Assembly: GCA_005881495.1 (NCBI GenBank)
Contig: VBHI01000268.1
Coordinates: 1 to 5,413 of the forward strand
Source: Chloroflexota bacterium
GTDB taxonomy: Bacteria; Chloroflexota; Ktedonobacteria; Ktedonobacterales; Ktedonobacteraceae
Direction: 5' to 3'
Length of the DNA: 5,413 nt
Shown here: positions 1 to 3,706 of the stretch, piece by piece
Layout of the letters: each line of letters begins with the position of its first letter
Numbering within the stretch: the stretch's first letter is position 1
Position numbers and translations under genes: made by a program
Notes under the pieces: model-generated
The model's input: only the letters and a program-made list of their open reading frames with translations
Told to the model about the DNA's origin: nothing
Database searches by the model: none

Positions 1-224
1 TACGAGAGCGAGGGAAGACCAGCAAAGACACTCATACGCTGATCGAAATCAAACCTCCTCTGAGAGAGATTATCCGCAATGTATTGCATTACCTCAACAT
101 CTGTGAAGGTCTCCCCTTCATAATCCTCTTCATACGACTCATAACCATAGCGCAAACCTAATGCAAAATCAGCATCACGAACGACGAGAGCAGGAACAAC
201 ACCAAGAAGATCACGCTCAATCAT
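1..224 (-). CDS. Unrecognised acidic protein, 5' part only (runs off the window edge)
   Basis: The reverse strand reads open from an ATG at 224-222 to the window edge, giving 74 residues with no stop. It begins MIERDLLGVVPALVVRDADF, passes through a strongly acidic stretch (ESYEEDYEGETFTDVEVMQY) and reaches FDFDQRMSVFAGLPSLS at the edge. A purine-rich Shine-Dalgarno (GGAAGGAAAA, about 226-237) precedes the ATG at suitable spacing, and this decides the start. Codon use looks like that of a real gene. There is no signal peptide, membrane segment or motif I can name. A short inverted repeat (240-253) lies just upstream. I do not recognise the family. The gene points away from the rest of the window, so neighbours say little. 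Fairly sure it is coding; function unknown. Confidence 0.7.
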   Translation of the reverse strand, partial: MIERDLLGVVPALVVRDADFALGLRYGYESYEEDYEGETFTDVEVMQYIADNLSQRRFDFDQRMSVFAGLPSLS

Positions 225-239
225 ATGCTTTTCCTTCCT

Positions 240-253
240 AATGGCTTGCCATT
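240..253. repeat. Short perfect inverted repeat upstream of the partial gene
   Basis: AATGGC-TT-GCCATT is a perfect 6-bp inverted repeat with a 2-bp centre. It lies 16-29 bases upstream of the ATG at 224 on the minus strand, just beyond the Shine-Dalgarno. The position would suit an operator or a small leader hairpin. On the minus strand it also contains a five-codon ATG...TAG mini-reading frame (MASH). Function is inferred from position only. Confidence 0.3.
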
Positions 254-278
254 TGAAGACGCAGCCGACGAATAAAGC

Positions 279-307
279 TTGACAGACCAGACCAGTAATG
301 GTACGCT
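279..307 (+). promoter_or_regulatory. Possible promoter for a plus-strand small transcript
   Basis: TTGACA at 279-284 is a perfect sigma-70 -35 box. Seventeen bases later TACGCT (302-307) matches the -10 consensus at only three of six positions, so the call is weak on that side. Transcription would begin near 314 and run to the terminator-like hairpin at 460-494. There is no ordinary gene on this strand here, so the product would be an untranslated RNA or a tiny peptide message. Confidence 0.3.
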
Positions 308-313
308 ATTAGC

Positions 314-497
314 AGACCTAGCATGTCCTACGCAGCAAATAGCTACCAAACTGCAATGCTGCAACTGTCTACCAAACAGTAAAAATGGATAAGCTGTTAC
401 AGGTTAGTTACTGGCGTGCTTGTGAACGTTCAGCCAGTATCTAACTATCAAGGTCGTTTGAAAACGCCCATGTTTACCAGACGTGGGTGTTTTTCAT
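314..497 (+). ncRNA. Candidate small structured RNA (or tiny-peptide leader)
   Basis: This gene-free interval has three consecutive hairpins on the plus strand: ACTGT/ACAGT at 364-380 with a 7-nt loop; a 13-position stem at 403-415/433-445 with one T-T mismatch; and a terminator-like stem at 460-494. A perfect -35 box lies upstream at 279. The loop of the middle hairpin holds the palindrome GAACGTTC (424-431). Two 19-codon frames, ATG 323 to TAA 382 and ATG 385 to TAA 444, lie in tandem but neither has a convincing ribosome site. CTACCAAAC occurs twice, at 343-351 and 369-377. I match this to no known RNA family. The hairpins are seen; transcription is inferred. Confidence 0.3.
460..494 (+). 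terminator. Rho-independent terminator-like hairpin between convergent units
   Basis: Bases 460-473 pair with 481-494 around the 7-base loop TTACCAG. The core is AACGCCCA against TGGGTGTT, and the run TTTTTCATTTT follows the stem on the plus strand. The imperfect positions are T-G and G-T on the plus strand. As plus-strand RNA they form G-U wobbles; as minus-strand RNA they become A-C mismatches. The stem is therefore better suited to ending a plus-strand transcript, although it also lies just past the end of the minus-strand HTH gene at 509 and could serve both directions. Confidence 0.6.
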
Positions 498-508
498 TTT
501 CTTGTAGG

Positions 509-724
509 CTAGTCCCTCCCAACAATCTTGACGCCCTCAAGATCATCAATAGTGATAGTTTGACCTAAAGCATTAGACAAAGCCTCAGCTATTGAAGCAA
601 GCGTATAGTCAAAAGCAGGCTCGCCATTTTCAATACGGGACACAGTTTGAACAGTTAATCCGGACTGCCGTGCTAGCTCTGATAATGACCATTTAAGTTT
701 TAACCGATATTGCCTAATTGTCAT
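509..724 (-). CDS. Small Xre-family helix-turn-helix transcriptional regulator
   Basis: This encodes a 71-residue, single-domain DNA-binding protein. Its HTH_3/Xre fold is visible: RQYRLKLKWSLSELARQSG (helices 1-2, residues 4-22), the recognition helix TVQTVSRIENG (24-34), and YTLASIAEAL (40-49) closing the domain. The C-terminal tail ends TIDDLEGVKIVGRD. An upstream TTG at 745 would add seven residues, but the ATG at 724 has a good Shine-Dalgarno (GAGGTGAG, ending seven bases before the ATG), so I chose the ATG. No toxin-like partner gene is adjacent, so an antitoxin role is possible but not supported. The promoter at 755-784 and the inverted repeat over its -10 suggest autoregulation. Before the IS3 insertion it was divergent from the coiled-coil gene at 2301. 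Fold confident, target unknown. Confidence 0.85.
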   Translation of the reverse strand: MTIRQYRLKLKWSLSELARQSGLTVQTVSRIENGEPAFDYTLASIAEALSNALGQTITIDDLEGVKIVGRD

Positions 725-743
725 AAAACAACTCACCTCACTC

Positions 744-759
744 AATATAGATACATATT
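744..759. promoter_or_regulatory. Candidate operator (inverted repeat over the -10 of the HTH gene)
   Basis: AATAT-AGATAC-ATATT is a perfect 5-bp inverted repeat with a 6-bp spacer. It overlaps the -10 box and the expected transcription start of the HTH gene. Small Xre regulators often repress their own promoters through such dyads. The dyad is seen; the operator role is inferred. The local AT-richness makes a chance match possible. Confidence 0.4.
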
Positions 760-784
760 AACACGGAGTTAAAATAAATGTCAA
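755..784 (-). promoter_or_regulatory. Sigma-70 type promoter of the HTH regulator gene
   Basis: On the minus strand a perfect TTGACA (784-779) is followed, after 18 bases, by TAATAT (760-755). A shifted alternative, TTAATA, gives 17-base spacing. Transcription would begin around 748, leaving a leader of about 24 bases that includes the GAGGTGAG ribosome site. It is the best promoter match in the window. Confidence 0.65.
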
Positions 785-857
785 GGGCTTAAGCAAATCA
801 TACGAAAAATGATAAATCACACCGAACAGCATCAAACAACAAGGAATACCCAAATCT

Positions 858-905
858 CTATTTCCGAATATTGAATATTCCATTCACCCGCTTACGGCTT
901 GCCAT
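858..905 (-). CDS. Possible 15-residue basic peptide, very uncertain
   Basis: ATG at 905-903 follows a GAGG at 914-911, five bases upstream, and reads MASRKRVNGIFNIRK before TAG at 860-858. The peptide is strongly basic. It lies on the same strand as the HTH gene, upstream of that gene's promoter. Its start shares a 12-base string (AAATGGCAAGCC) with the minus strand at 243-254. The ribosome site is the only positive signal, so it may be a leader peptide, a gene-start relic or chance. Confidence 0.15.
   Translation of the reverse strand: MASRKRVNGIFNIRK
866..880. repeat. Perfect 7-bp inverted repeat, possible regulator site
   Basis: GAATATT-G-AATATTC is an exact palindrome around one central base, in the intergenic DNA between the HTH gene and the ancestral promoter of the coiled-coil gene. 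Such a compact dyad could bind a dimeric regulator. It differs from the dyad at 744-759 but shares the AATAT half. No function can be assigned from sequence. Confidence 0.3.
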
Positions 906-912
906 TTTTACC

Positions 913-941
913 TCGTCAGCATAGACAACCCATGATAGAAT
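913..941 (+). promoter_or_regulatory. Possible original promoter of the coiled-coil gene, now cut off
   Basis: TCGTCA (913-918) and TAGAAT (936-941) are separated by 17 bases, and a TG one base upstream of the -10 (933-934) makes an extended -10. Transcription would begin near 948. It would pass a purine-rich GAAAGG (997-1002) and, with the IS3 element removed, reach the ATG of the coiled-coil gene ten bases later. With the insertion present, the transcript runs into the transposase antisense. Confidence 0.4.
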
Positions 942-1007
942 GGAACTAGCCAATAAACCAAATATTTTAGCGATGTTCTCTGAATGAAAGAAGAGTGAAA
1001 GGCAAAT

Positions 1008-1010
1008 TCC
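1008..1010. repeat. Target-site duplication TCC, left copy
   Basis: TCC immediately outside the IS3-family end at 1011 is repeated as TCC at 2296-2298, immediately outside the other end. A 3-bp duplication is in the normal range for IS3-family insertion. Three bases alone could match by chance, but the coincidence with the repeat tips makes it convincing. Confidence 0.65.
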
Positions 1011-1053
1011 TGGAGTGAACCCAATTTTCCACACCAGAGGCAAAGTCAACATC
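1011..1053. repeat. IS3-family terminal inverted repeat, orfB-side end
   Basis: This 43-base end begins TGGAGTGAACCCA and finishes CAAAGTCAACATC. It matches the reverse complement of 2253-2295 at 34 of 43 positions. The innermost 13 bases and the CCACACCA block are exact. The last codons and stop of orfB (TGA, 1048-1046) lie inside it. Confidence 0.85.
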
Positions 1054-1990
1054 GTATTCCCTGGGCATAGGCCATCTCAAATTCGATAGGTGGCACATAG
1101 CCCAAACTCGAATGGAGTCGTTTTGTATTATACACATCCTCAATAAACTGTCCAATGTTGGATTCTGCCTCCTCAAAGGTCTGGTACTGTTTGAGGTACA
1201 CCTCCTCTTGTTTTAAGGTCTTGAAAAAGCTCTCGGCCTTAGCATTATCGTAAGGATTGCCGACCGCTGACATACTGATGTGGGCTTGCACACTCTGCAA
1301 TCGCTTGACATAAGCAGTACTAGCATACTGGACACCGCGATCGGAATGGTGAATGAGACCTGGCCTTACATCGCGAGTTGCTAAAGCTTGCTCTAAGGCT
1401 CCTAAAGCCAGTTGGGTATCGATGCGCTTGGACAAGTTCCATCCGACACACTTGCGCGAATAGGCGTCGAGTATGGTAGCCAGGTACACAAAGTTGCTCA
1501 ACAAGCGAATGTAGGTGATATCGGCCACCCACACCACATCGGGCGCATCCACTTCTAAGCCTTTCACCAAATTGGGATAGACCTGAAAGGGATGATGCGA
1601 ATCCGTCGTCGGCACAAACTGGCGCTTCAAGTGGCACAGCAGCGACTCTTCGCGCATGATGCGTAGTACCCGCTTGTGATTCACACTCCAGCCAGCTCGC
1701 ACCAGTGCGTGGGTGACGCGCCGATATCCATAGCCTGCAAACTCTAGGATGATCTGCTCAATCGCATCACGTAGCTCCACATCGGGACCGGCAGTCTCAC
1801 CCTGTGCCAGCCTGGCATAATACCAGCGCCGATTCACCTCGAGCGTCTCACATAATTGACGGATGGACAGCTGCGGCTTCTCCTGCTTCACTTGGCTAAT
1901 CACCGCGTGCCGTTGCGCGACGGAAGTTGCTGCAACGCTTTTTTTAACACAGCGTTCTCCACCGCTAACTGCCCACAAAACCGTTCTCAT
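1046..1990 (-). CDS. IS3-family transposase OrfB, DDE catalytic subunit
   Basis: This is the integrase-fold half of an IS3 transposase, which cuts and joins element ends. An HTH_21-like region (PQLSIRQLCETLEVNRRWYY, residues 39-58; GYGYRRV, 86-92) precedes the rve core. The catalytic triad is complete: D157 in VWVADITYI, D217 in IHHSDRGVQYAS and E253 in NPYDNAKAESFF, with the canonical 59 and 35 intervening residues. The C-terminal NTKRLHSSLGYVPP is typical. The ATG at 1990 lies inside orfA, so residues 1 to about 15 are the -1 frame of orfA and not native OrfB. Normal expression would be by -1 slippage at the A7 run (1945-1939), producing OrfAB. A GTG at 1903 overlapping the orfA-frame stop (GTGA) is another start. 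OrfB itself shows no damage. Confidence 0.92.
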   Translation of the reverse strand: MRTVLWAVSGGERCVKKSVAATSVAQRHAVISQVKQEKPQLSIRQLCETLEVNRRWYYARLAQGETAGPDVELRDAIEQIILEFAGYGYRRVTHALVRAGWSVNHKRVLRIMREESLLCHLKRQFVPTTDSHHPFQVYPNLVKGLEVDAPDVVWVADITYIRLLSNFVYLATILDAYSRKCVGWNLSKRIDTQLALGALEQALATRDVRPGLIHHSDRGVQYASTAYVKRLQSVQAHISMSAVGNPYDNAKAESFFKTLKQEEVYLKQYQTFEEAESNIGQFIEDVYNTKRLHSSLGYVPPIEFEMAYAQGIRC

Positions 1991-2202
1991 TCGGCGACTT
2001 TCGCCTCAAGCGCTTGGGTCGGAGTTGGCTCAAGTGGCGCAAACGCCGCCTCCCCTCGTCTCTCCTATTCCTGTCTCCAGCGCGCGACTAGACTGGGAGC
2101 TAGATGGTGCTCTCGACACACCTGCGCTGGTCGCTTCTCGCCGCTTGCCAGTTGGCGAACAATGGTCAACTTCAATTCTCGGTTGTGTGGTCTGCCTCGC
2201 AT
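1900..2202 (-). pseudogene. IS3-family transposase OrfA, interrupted by two stop codons
   Basis: OrfA supplies the DNA-binding HTH and leucine zipper of IS3 transposases. From ATG 2202, with Shine-Dalgarno AAGGAG (2215-2210), the frame reads MRGRPHNRELKLTIVRQ and then a helix-turn-helix segment ending LVARWRQE. Codon 46 is TAG (2067-2065) and is followed in frame by ERRGEAAFAPLEPTP. A second stop, TGA (1989-1987, codon 72), interrupts the zipper, which resumes as ERFCGQLAVENAVLKKAL. The frame ends at TGA 1902-1900. Similarity continues on both sides of each stop, which points to point mutations. Translation would stop after 45 residues, before the slippery site, so OrfAB should not be made normally. 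Confidence 0.8.
1939..1945 (-). other. A AAA AAA programmed -1 frameshift site of the IS3 element
   Basis: On the minus strand seven consecutive A residues are followed by G, phased in the orfA frame as TTA AAA AAA GCG. OrfB lies in the -1 frame (GTT AAA AAA AGC). This A AAA AAA G heptamer is the usual slippery signal of IS3-family elements for OrfAB production. It is preserved although orfA upstream carries stops. Confidence 0.8.
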
Positions 2203-2209
2203 GTTGCAT

Positions 2210-2215
2210 CTCCTT
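2210..2215 (-). promoter_or_regulatory. Ribosome binding site of IS3 orfA
   Basis: AAGGAG on the minus strand lies seven bases before the ATG at 2202-2200. It is a near-perfect Shine-Dalgarno and fixes the orfA start. Another ATG at 2209-2207 is too close to it to be used well. Confidence 0.65.
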
Positions 2216-2231
2216 GTTCTCACTCTACTGT

Positions 2232-2260
2232 AGTATACAGCAGTGTTCCGGAGATGTTGA
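2232..2260 (-). promoter_or_regulatory. Weak promoter of the IS3 transposase, -35 inside the terminal repeat
   Basis: TCAACA (2260-2255) and TATACT (2237-2232) are separated by 17 bases on the minus strand, upstream of the orfA ribosome site. The -35 lies within the terminal inverted repeat, a common arrangement in IS3 elements that limits expression from the integrated copy. Matches are four and five of six. Confidence 0.5.
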
Positions 2261-2295
2261 CTTTGACGGTGGTGTGGTCACATGGGTGCAGTCCA
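2253..2295. repeat. IS3-family terminal inverted repeat, orfA-side end
   Basis: Read on the minus strand from 2295 this end begins TGGACTGCACCCA and finishes CAAAGTCAACATC. It pairs with 1011-1053 at 34 of 43 positions, including 13 identical inner bases. The neighbouring TCC (2296-2298) is the second target-duplication copy. Confidence 0.85.
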
Positions 2296-2298
2296 TCC
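2296..2298. repeat. Target-site duplication TCC, right copy
   Basis: Directly abuts the outer tip of the IS3-family element and matches TCC at 1008-1010. Removing the element and one TCC rejoins a purine-rich GAAAGG to the ATG at 2301 with ten bases between, a plausible undisturbed gene start. Confidence 0.65.
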
Positions 2299-2300
2299 CT

Positions 2301-2540
2301 ATGCCAACACAAGAAGAGAGAATAGCAGCCTTAGAGCAAAAAACCGCCACAGCCATCCAAGAGGTAGAAGAAAACACTACCATCATGTTGGGAGTCATAC
2401 GAAGTCAAGGGCAAGATAGTAGAAAGATTTTTCACCGCTTAGAAACGATGGATGAGAATATTAATCAACTGAAAACGACCCTTAATGAACACACCACACT
2501 TCTTACTCAAATCCTCGCACGCCTACCCAAAACTCTCTAG
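2301..2540 (+). CDS. Small coiled-coil protein, start region severed by the IS3 insertion
   Basis: Seventy-nine residues, MPTQEERIAALEQKT to ILARLPKTL. Hydrophobic residues recur at heptad spacing over two segments (about 5-35 and 44-74), predicting an amphipathic helical hairpin or a coiled coil. The middle, GVIRSQGQDSRKI (31-43), breaks the pattern. There is no signal peptide, membrane segment or catalytic motif. Similar short proteins are, from memory, numerous in Ktedonobacter-type genomes; their role is unknown to me. The open frame extends upstream to 1863 in the plus direction, but that part is antisense to IS3 genes, so ATG 2301 is the real start. It now has no good ribosome site: the IS3 end replaces the original leader, whose GAAAGG is at 997-1002. 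Expression is doubtful although the reading frame is undamaged. Confidence 0.75.
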   Translation: MPTQEERIAALEQKTATAIQEVEENTTIMLGVIRSQGQDSRKIFHRLETMDENINQLKTTLNEHTTLLTQILARLPKTL

Positions 2541-2578
2541 CAAGTAAGCTATTAAAACAAAACATCCAAGACTATGCA

Positions 2579-2608
2579 CCATAAACACACAGACTTGGGC
2601 GTTTATGG
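2579..2608 (+). terminator. Hairpin downstream of the coiled-coil gene, weak terminator candidate
   Basis: CCATAAAC (2579-2586) and GTTTATGG (2601-2608) form a perfect 8-bp stem with a 14-base loop, 39 bases past the stop codon. A second small hairpin, CTATC-TTTT-GATAG (2612-2625), follows directly. Neither stem is GC-rich and there is no clean T tract, so termination here is only a possibility. Confidence 0.3.
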
Positions 2609-2842
2609 ATACTATCTTTTGATAGCTTCATTAACAGTTTAACCGATAAACAAGAGTAAGAAACAACCGACTCGTTTAGACAAAATCTACCGCTTGACGC
2701 TCAACAAGCCCATCAAATAAGGCCAGGAGACAGGCAAAAATGCCGCTACAAGCGGTTCAACTCTCCCTCATCTATAACAGCACGCCATATAAGAGACGTG
2801 AAAGTAAGCGTGTTGTTGGAAAGACCATAAATTCGCCACTTC

Positions 2843-2860
2843 TGACGCATAAAATCGCCA
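2843..2860 (+). repeat. Motif copy TGACGCATAAAATCGCCA
   Basis: One of nine copies of a degenerate ~18-bp motif in the window. It is immediately preceded by a tandem partner at 2822-2838 that has lost one base. The others are at 2901-2918, 2930-2946, 3011-3027 (inverted), 3031-3048 (inverted), 3707-3724, 3736-3751 and 3756-3773 (inverted). Confidence 0.55.
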
Positions 2861-2900
2861 TCTCATTGAGCTTGATGAGAATATATGTTCTTTACTTTTC

Positions 2901-2946
2901 TGACGTATATCATTGCCCAAACTTGAAATTGACCCATAAATCTGCC
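2901..2946 (+). repeat. Two direct motif copies, homologous to the cluster at 3707-3751
   Basis: TGACGTATATCATTGCCC (2901-2918) and TGACCCATAAATCTGCC (2930-2946) start 29 bases apart. The flanks also match the 3707 cluster: ATGTTCTTT precedes this pair and ATGTCCTTT precedes that one. The two stretches look like diverged copies of one transposon end. Confidence 0.5.
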
Positions 2947-2982
2947 TTAAAAAGTCGCCTACTAAAGTTCATAAATTTCTCT

Positions 2983-3011
2983 CTAAAAAGGTTTGTTATC
3001 TGCCTTTTTAG
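2983..3011. repeat. Perfect 9-bp hairpin inside the MITE-like element
   Basis: CTAAAAAGG (2983-2991) pairs exactly with CCTTTTTAG (3003-3011) across an 11-base loop. The stem contains a run of five T residues on either strand but lacks a following T tract, so it is better described as an internal hairpin of the element than a terminator. Confidence 0.45.
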
Positions 3012-3048
3012 GCGGAGATATGGGTCAAAGTGGCGAGCTTATGAGTCA
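3011..3048 (-). repeat. Two tandem inverted motif copies, right end of the MITE-like element
   Basis: On the minus strand TGACTCATAAGCTCGCCA (3048-3031) is followed by TGACCCATATCTCCGCC (3027-3011). The pair mirrors the tandem pair at 2822-2860, including the CACTT joining the copies. Confidence 0.55.
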
Positions 3049-3153
3049 AAACTTAACGTACTCAATGTTAATGATTTGCTCACGACTCGCGTCAATGATG
3101 TAGTGTGATTTGCCAGGATACTTGTCCTCAGAGGCCTCAATCAGACCTTTTAG
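3046..3153 (-). pseudogene. Orphan C-terminal-looking fragment directly after the PPOX gene
   Basis: In a frame other than PPOX, the minus strand reads LKGLIEASEDKYPGKSHY, then IIDASREQIINIEYVKF, to a TGA at 3048-3046. The frame stays open further upstream inside the PPOX 3' end until a TGA near 3207, and has no ATG. Composition is protein-like (balanced charge, I/Y/E pattern) in otherwise gene-free DNA. The last residues fall in the inverted motif pair, so the original protein may have been cut by that element. I do not recognise a family and it could be a chance open frame. Confidence 0.25.
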
Positions 3154-3575
3154 CCACCCCAGCTCAGAAATTTCGTGGGCTTGATACGAATGGGTTGCGA
3201 AAAGTCCTCAGCTGTGCGCTCTGGGTCTGCTCCCATCACTTTCATCAAGGAGGCATATTTTTCGCCATGGGCAGGACCCATCAAGTTACGTGATGGCTCG
3301 CTCAGGAGTTCTGCCTCCCCCTCGACGATGACAACATCCATTCCCTGCTTTGTTCCATCCAAGGCAAGCGTGATATGGGGATTGCGCTGCACATTGCGGA
3401 TCTTCAGGTCGCCAGGTTTGCTAAAGATGAGAAAGGTTTCGCCATCCCATAGAAACCAGACCGGCACCGTATGCGGGCGTCCATCAGCTCGCACGGTGGT
3501 GAACCAGATGGTCGGCTCTTCACGTAAGCGTTGTTCGACATGCGCATTGTTGGGCTTCGTTTGATCTGCCATCAT
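3150..3575 (-). CDS. PPOX-class split-barrel flavin/deazaflavin protein, Rv3369-like
   Basis: A complete 141-residue pyridoxamine-5'-phosphate-oxidase-like protein. These small split beta-barrel enzymes bind FMN or coenzyme F420 as dimers in the cytoplasm and reduce varied substrates. Family features are RLREEPTIWFTTVRADGRPH (16-35), the VPVWFLWDGETFLIFS strand pair (37-52), KIRNVQRNPHITL (58-70) and VVIVEGEAEL (81-90), ending IRIKPTKFLSW (129-139). This pattern and length fit the actinobacterial Rv3369-type group assigned to F420 (from memory, no search run). Two ATG codons are adjacent at 3575 and 3572; the GGAA Shine-Dalgarno (3582-3579) spaces better to 3572, so the first Met may be absent. 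An extended -10 lies at 3620-3628. The gene stands alone between two clusters of transposon-type motifs. Substrate and exact cofactor are not deducible. Confidence 0.88.
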   Translation of the reverse strand: MMADQTKPNNAHVEQRLREEPTIWFTTVRADGRPHTVPVWFLWDGETFLIFSKPGDLKIRNVQRNPHITLALDGTKQGMDVVIVEGEAELLSEPSRNLMGPAHGEKYASLMKVMGADPERTAEDFSQPIRIKPTKFLSWGG

Positions 3576-3619
3576 TTCTTCCTTTCAACAATAAGGTCTT
3601 CAAGAAAGAGTCTTCGTAT

Positions 3620-3628
3620 ACTATATCA
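3620..3628 (-). promoter_or_regulatory. Extended -10 promoter of the PPOX gene
   Basis: TGATATAGT on the minus strand (3628-3620) is an extended -10: TG, one base, then TATAGT, five of six matching. The -35 region 17 bases upstream is poor, which extended -10 promoters tolerate. The leader would be about 38 bases and includes the AAAGGAAG ribosome site. Confidence 0.45.
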
Positions 3629-3706
3629 CAGCGTGTTGAACAAGGGGCAGTGTAAATCCCAACATTAAACTGGTGAAGGAGTACAATTATCAATGTCCTT
3701 TTTTGC

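Larger units (their letters stand above)
1011..2295 (-). mobile_element. IS3-family insertion sequence, 1285 bp, with degenerate orfA
   Basis: The element is bounded by 43-bp imperfect terminal inverted repeats (1011-1053 and 2253-2295, 34 of 43 positions matching) that start TGGA. It is flanked by a TCC duplication. It carries, on the minus strand, an orfA-like frame with HTH (2202-1900), an A7 slippery run (1945-1939) and a DDE orfB (1990-1046), which is the standard IS3 arrangement. Length is typical. OrfB looks intact, but orfA contains an amber and an opal codon, so the copy is probably not autonomous unless stops are read through. It sits between the probable ribosome site and the ATG of a small plus-strand gene. 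Subgroup (IS150-like) is a guess. Confidence 0.9.
2822..3048. mobile_element. MITE-like non-coding element with paired terminal motif copies
   Basis: About 227 bp with inverted ends of some 38 bases. The left end starts AGACCATAAATTCGCCACTT and continues to GCATAAAATCGCC at 2859. The right end, read in reverse complement from 3048, starts TGACTCATAAGCTCGCCACT and continues to CATATCTCCGCC. Each end holds two tandem copies of a motif, TGACNCATANNNTCGCCA, and two further copies (2901-2918, 2930-2946) lie inside. A 9-bp hairpin (2983-2991/3003-3011) is central. It carries no credible gene: a 122-codon plus-strand frame crosses it but has no family features. The same motif recurs beside the decayed transposase at 3764, a possible source of the enzyme. 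No clear target duplication was found, so the exact tips are uncertain. Confidence 0.5.

Noticed and set aside
858..1052. A 64-codon minus-strand frame
   Set aside because: It starts inside the IS3 terminal repeat and crosses the insertion point, so it cannot be ancestral; only its last 15 codons have a ribosome site.
1863..2540. A 225-codon plus-strand open frame ending with the coiled-coil protein
   Set aside because: Residues before ATG 2301 are antisense to IS3 orfA/orfB and cross the terminal repeat; only the part from 2301 is a gene.
2690..2780. A tRNA T-arm-like string, GGTTCAACTC
   Set aside because: The flanking five bases do not pair and no acceptor, D or anticodon arm could be found around it.
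2822..3048. CRISPR array, considered because of the repeated ~18-bp motif
   Set aside because: Copies are degenerate, in both orientations and unevenly spaced, with no cas genes; this is a transposon-end pattern.
2740..3108. A 122-codon plus-strand frame with a fair ribosome site (GGAG before the ATG)
   Set aside because: It runs through the MITE-like repeats and hairpin, has no family features, and its composition follows the AT-rich repeats.
3175..3564. A 129-codon plus-strand frame opposite the PPOX gene
   Set aside because: Antisense shadow; the minus-strand PPOX frame has clear family similarity.
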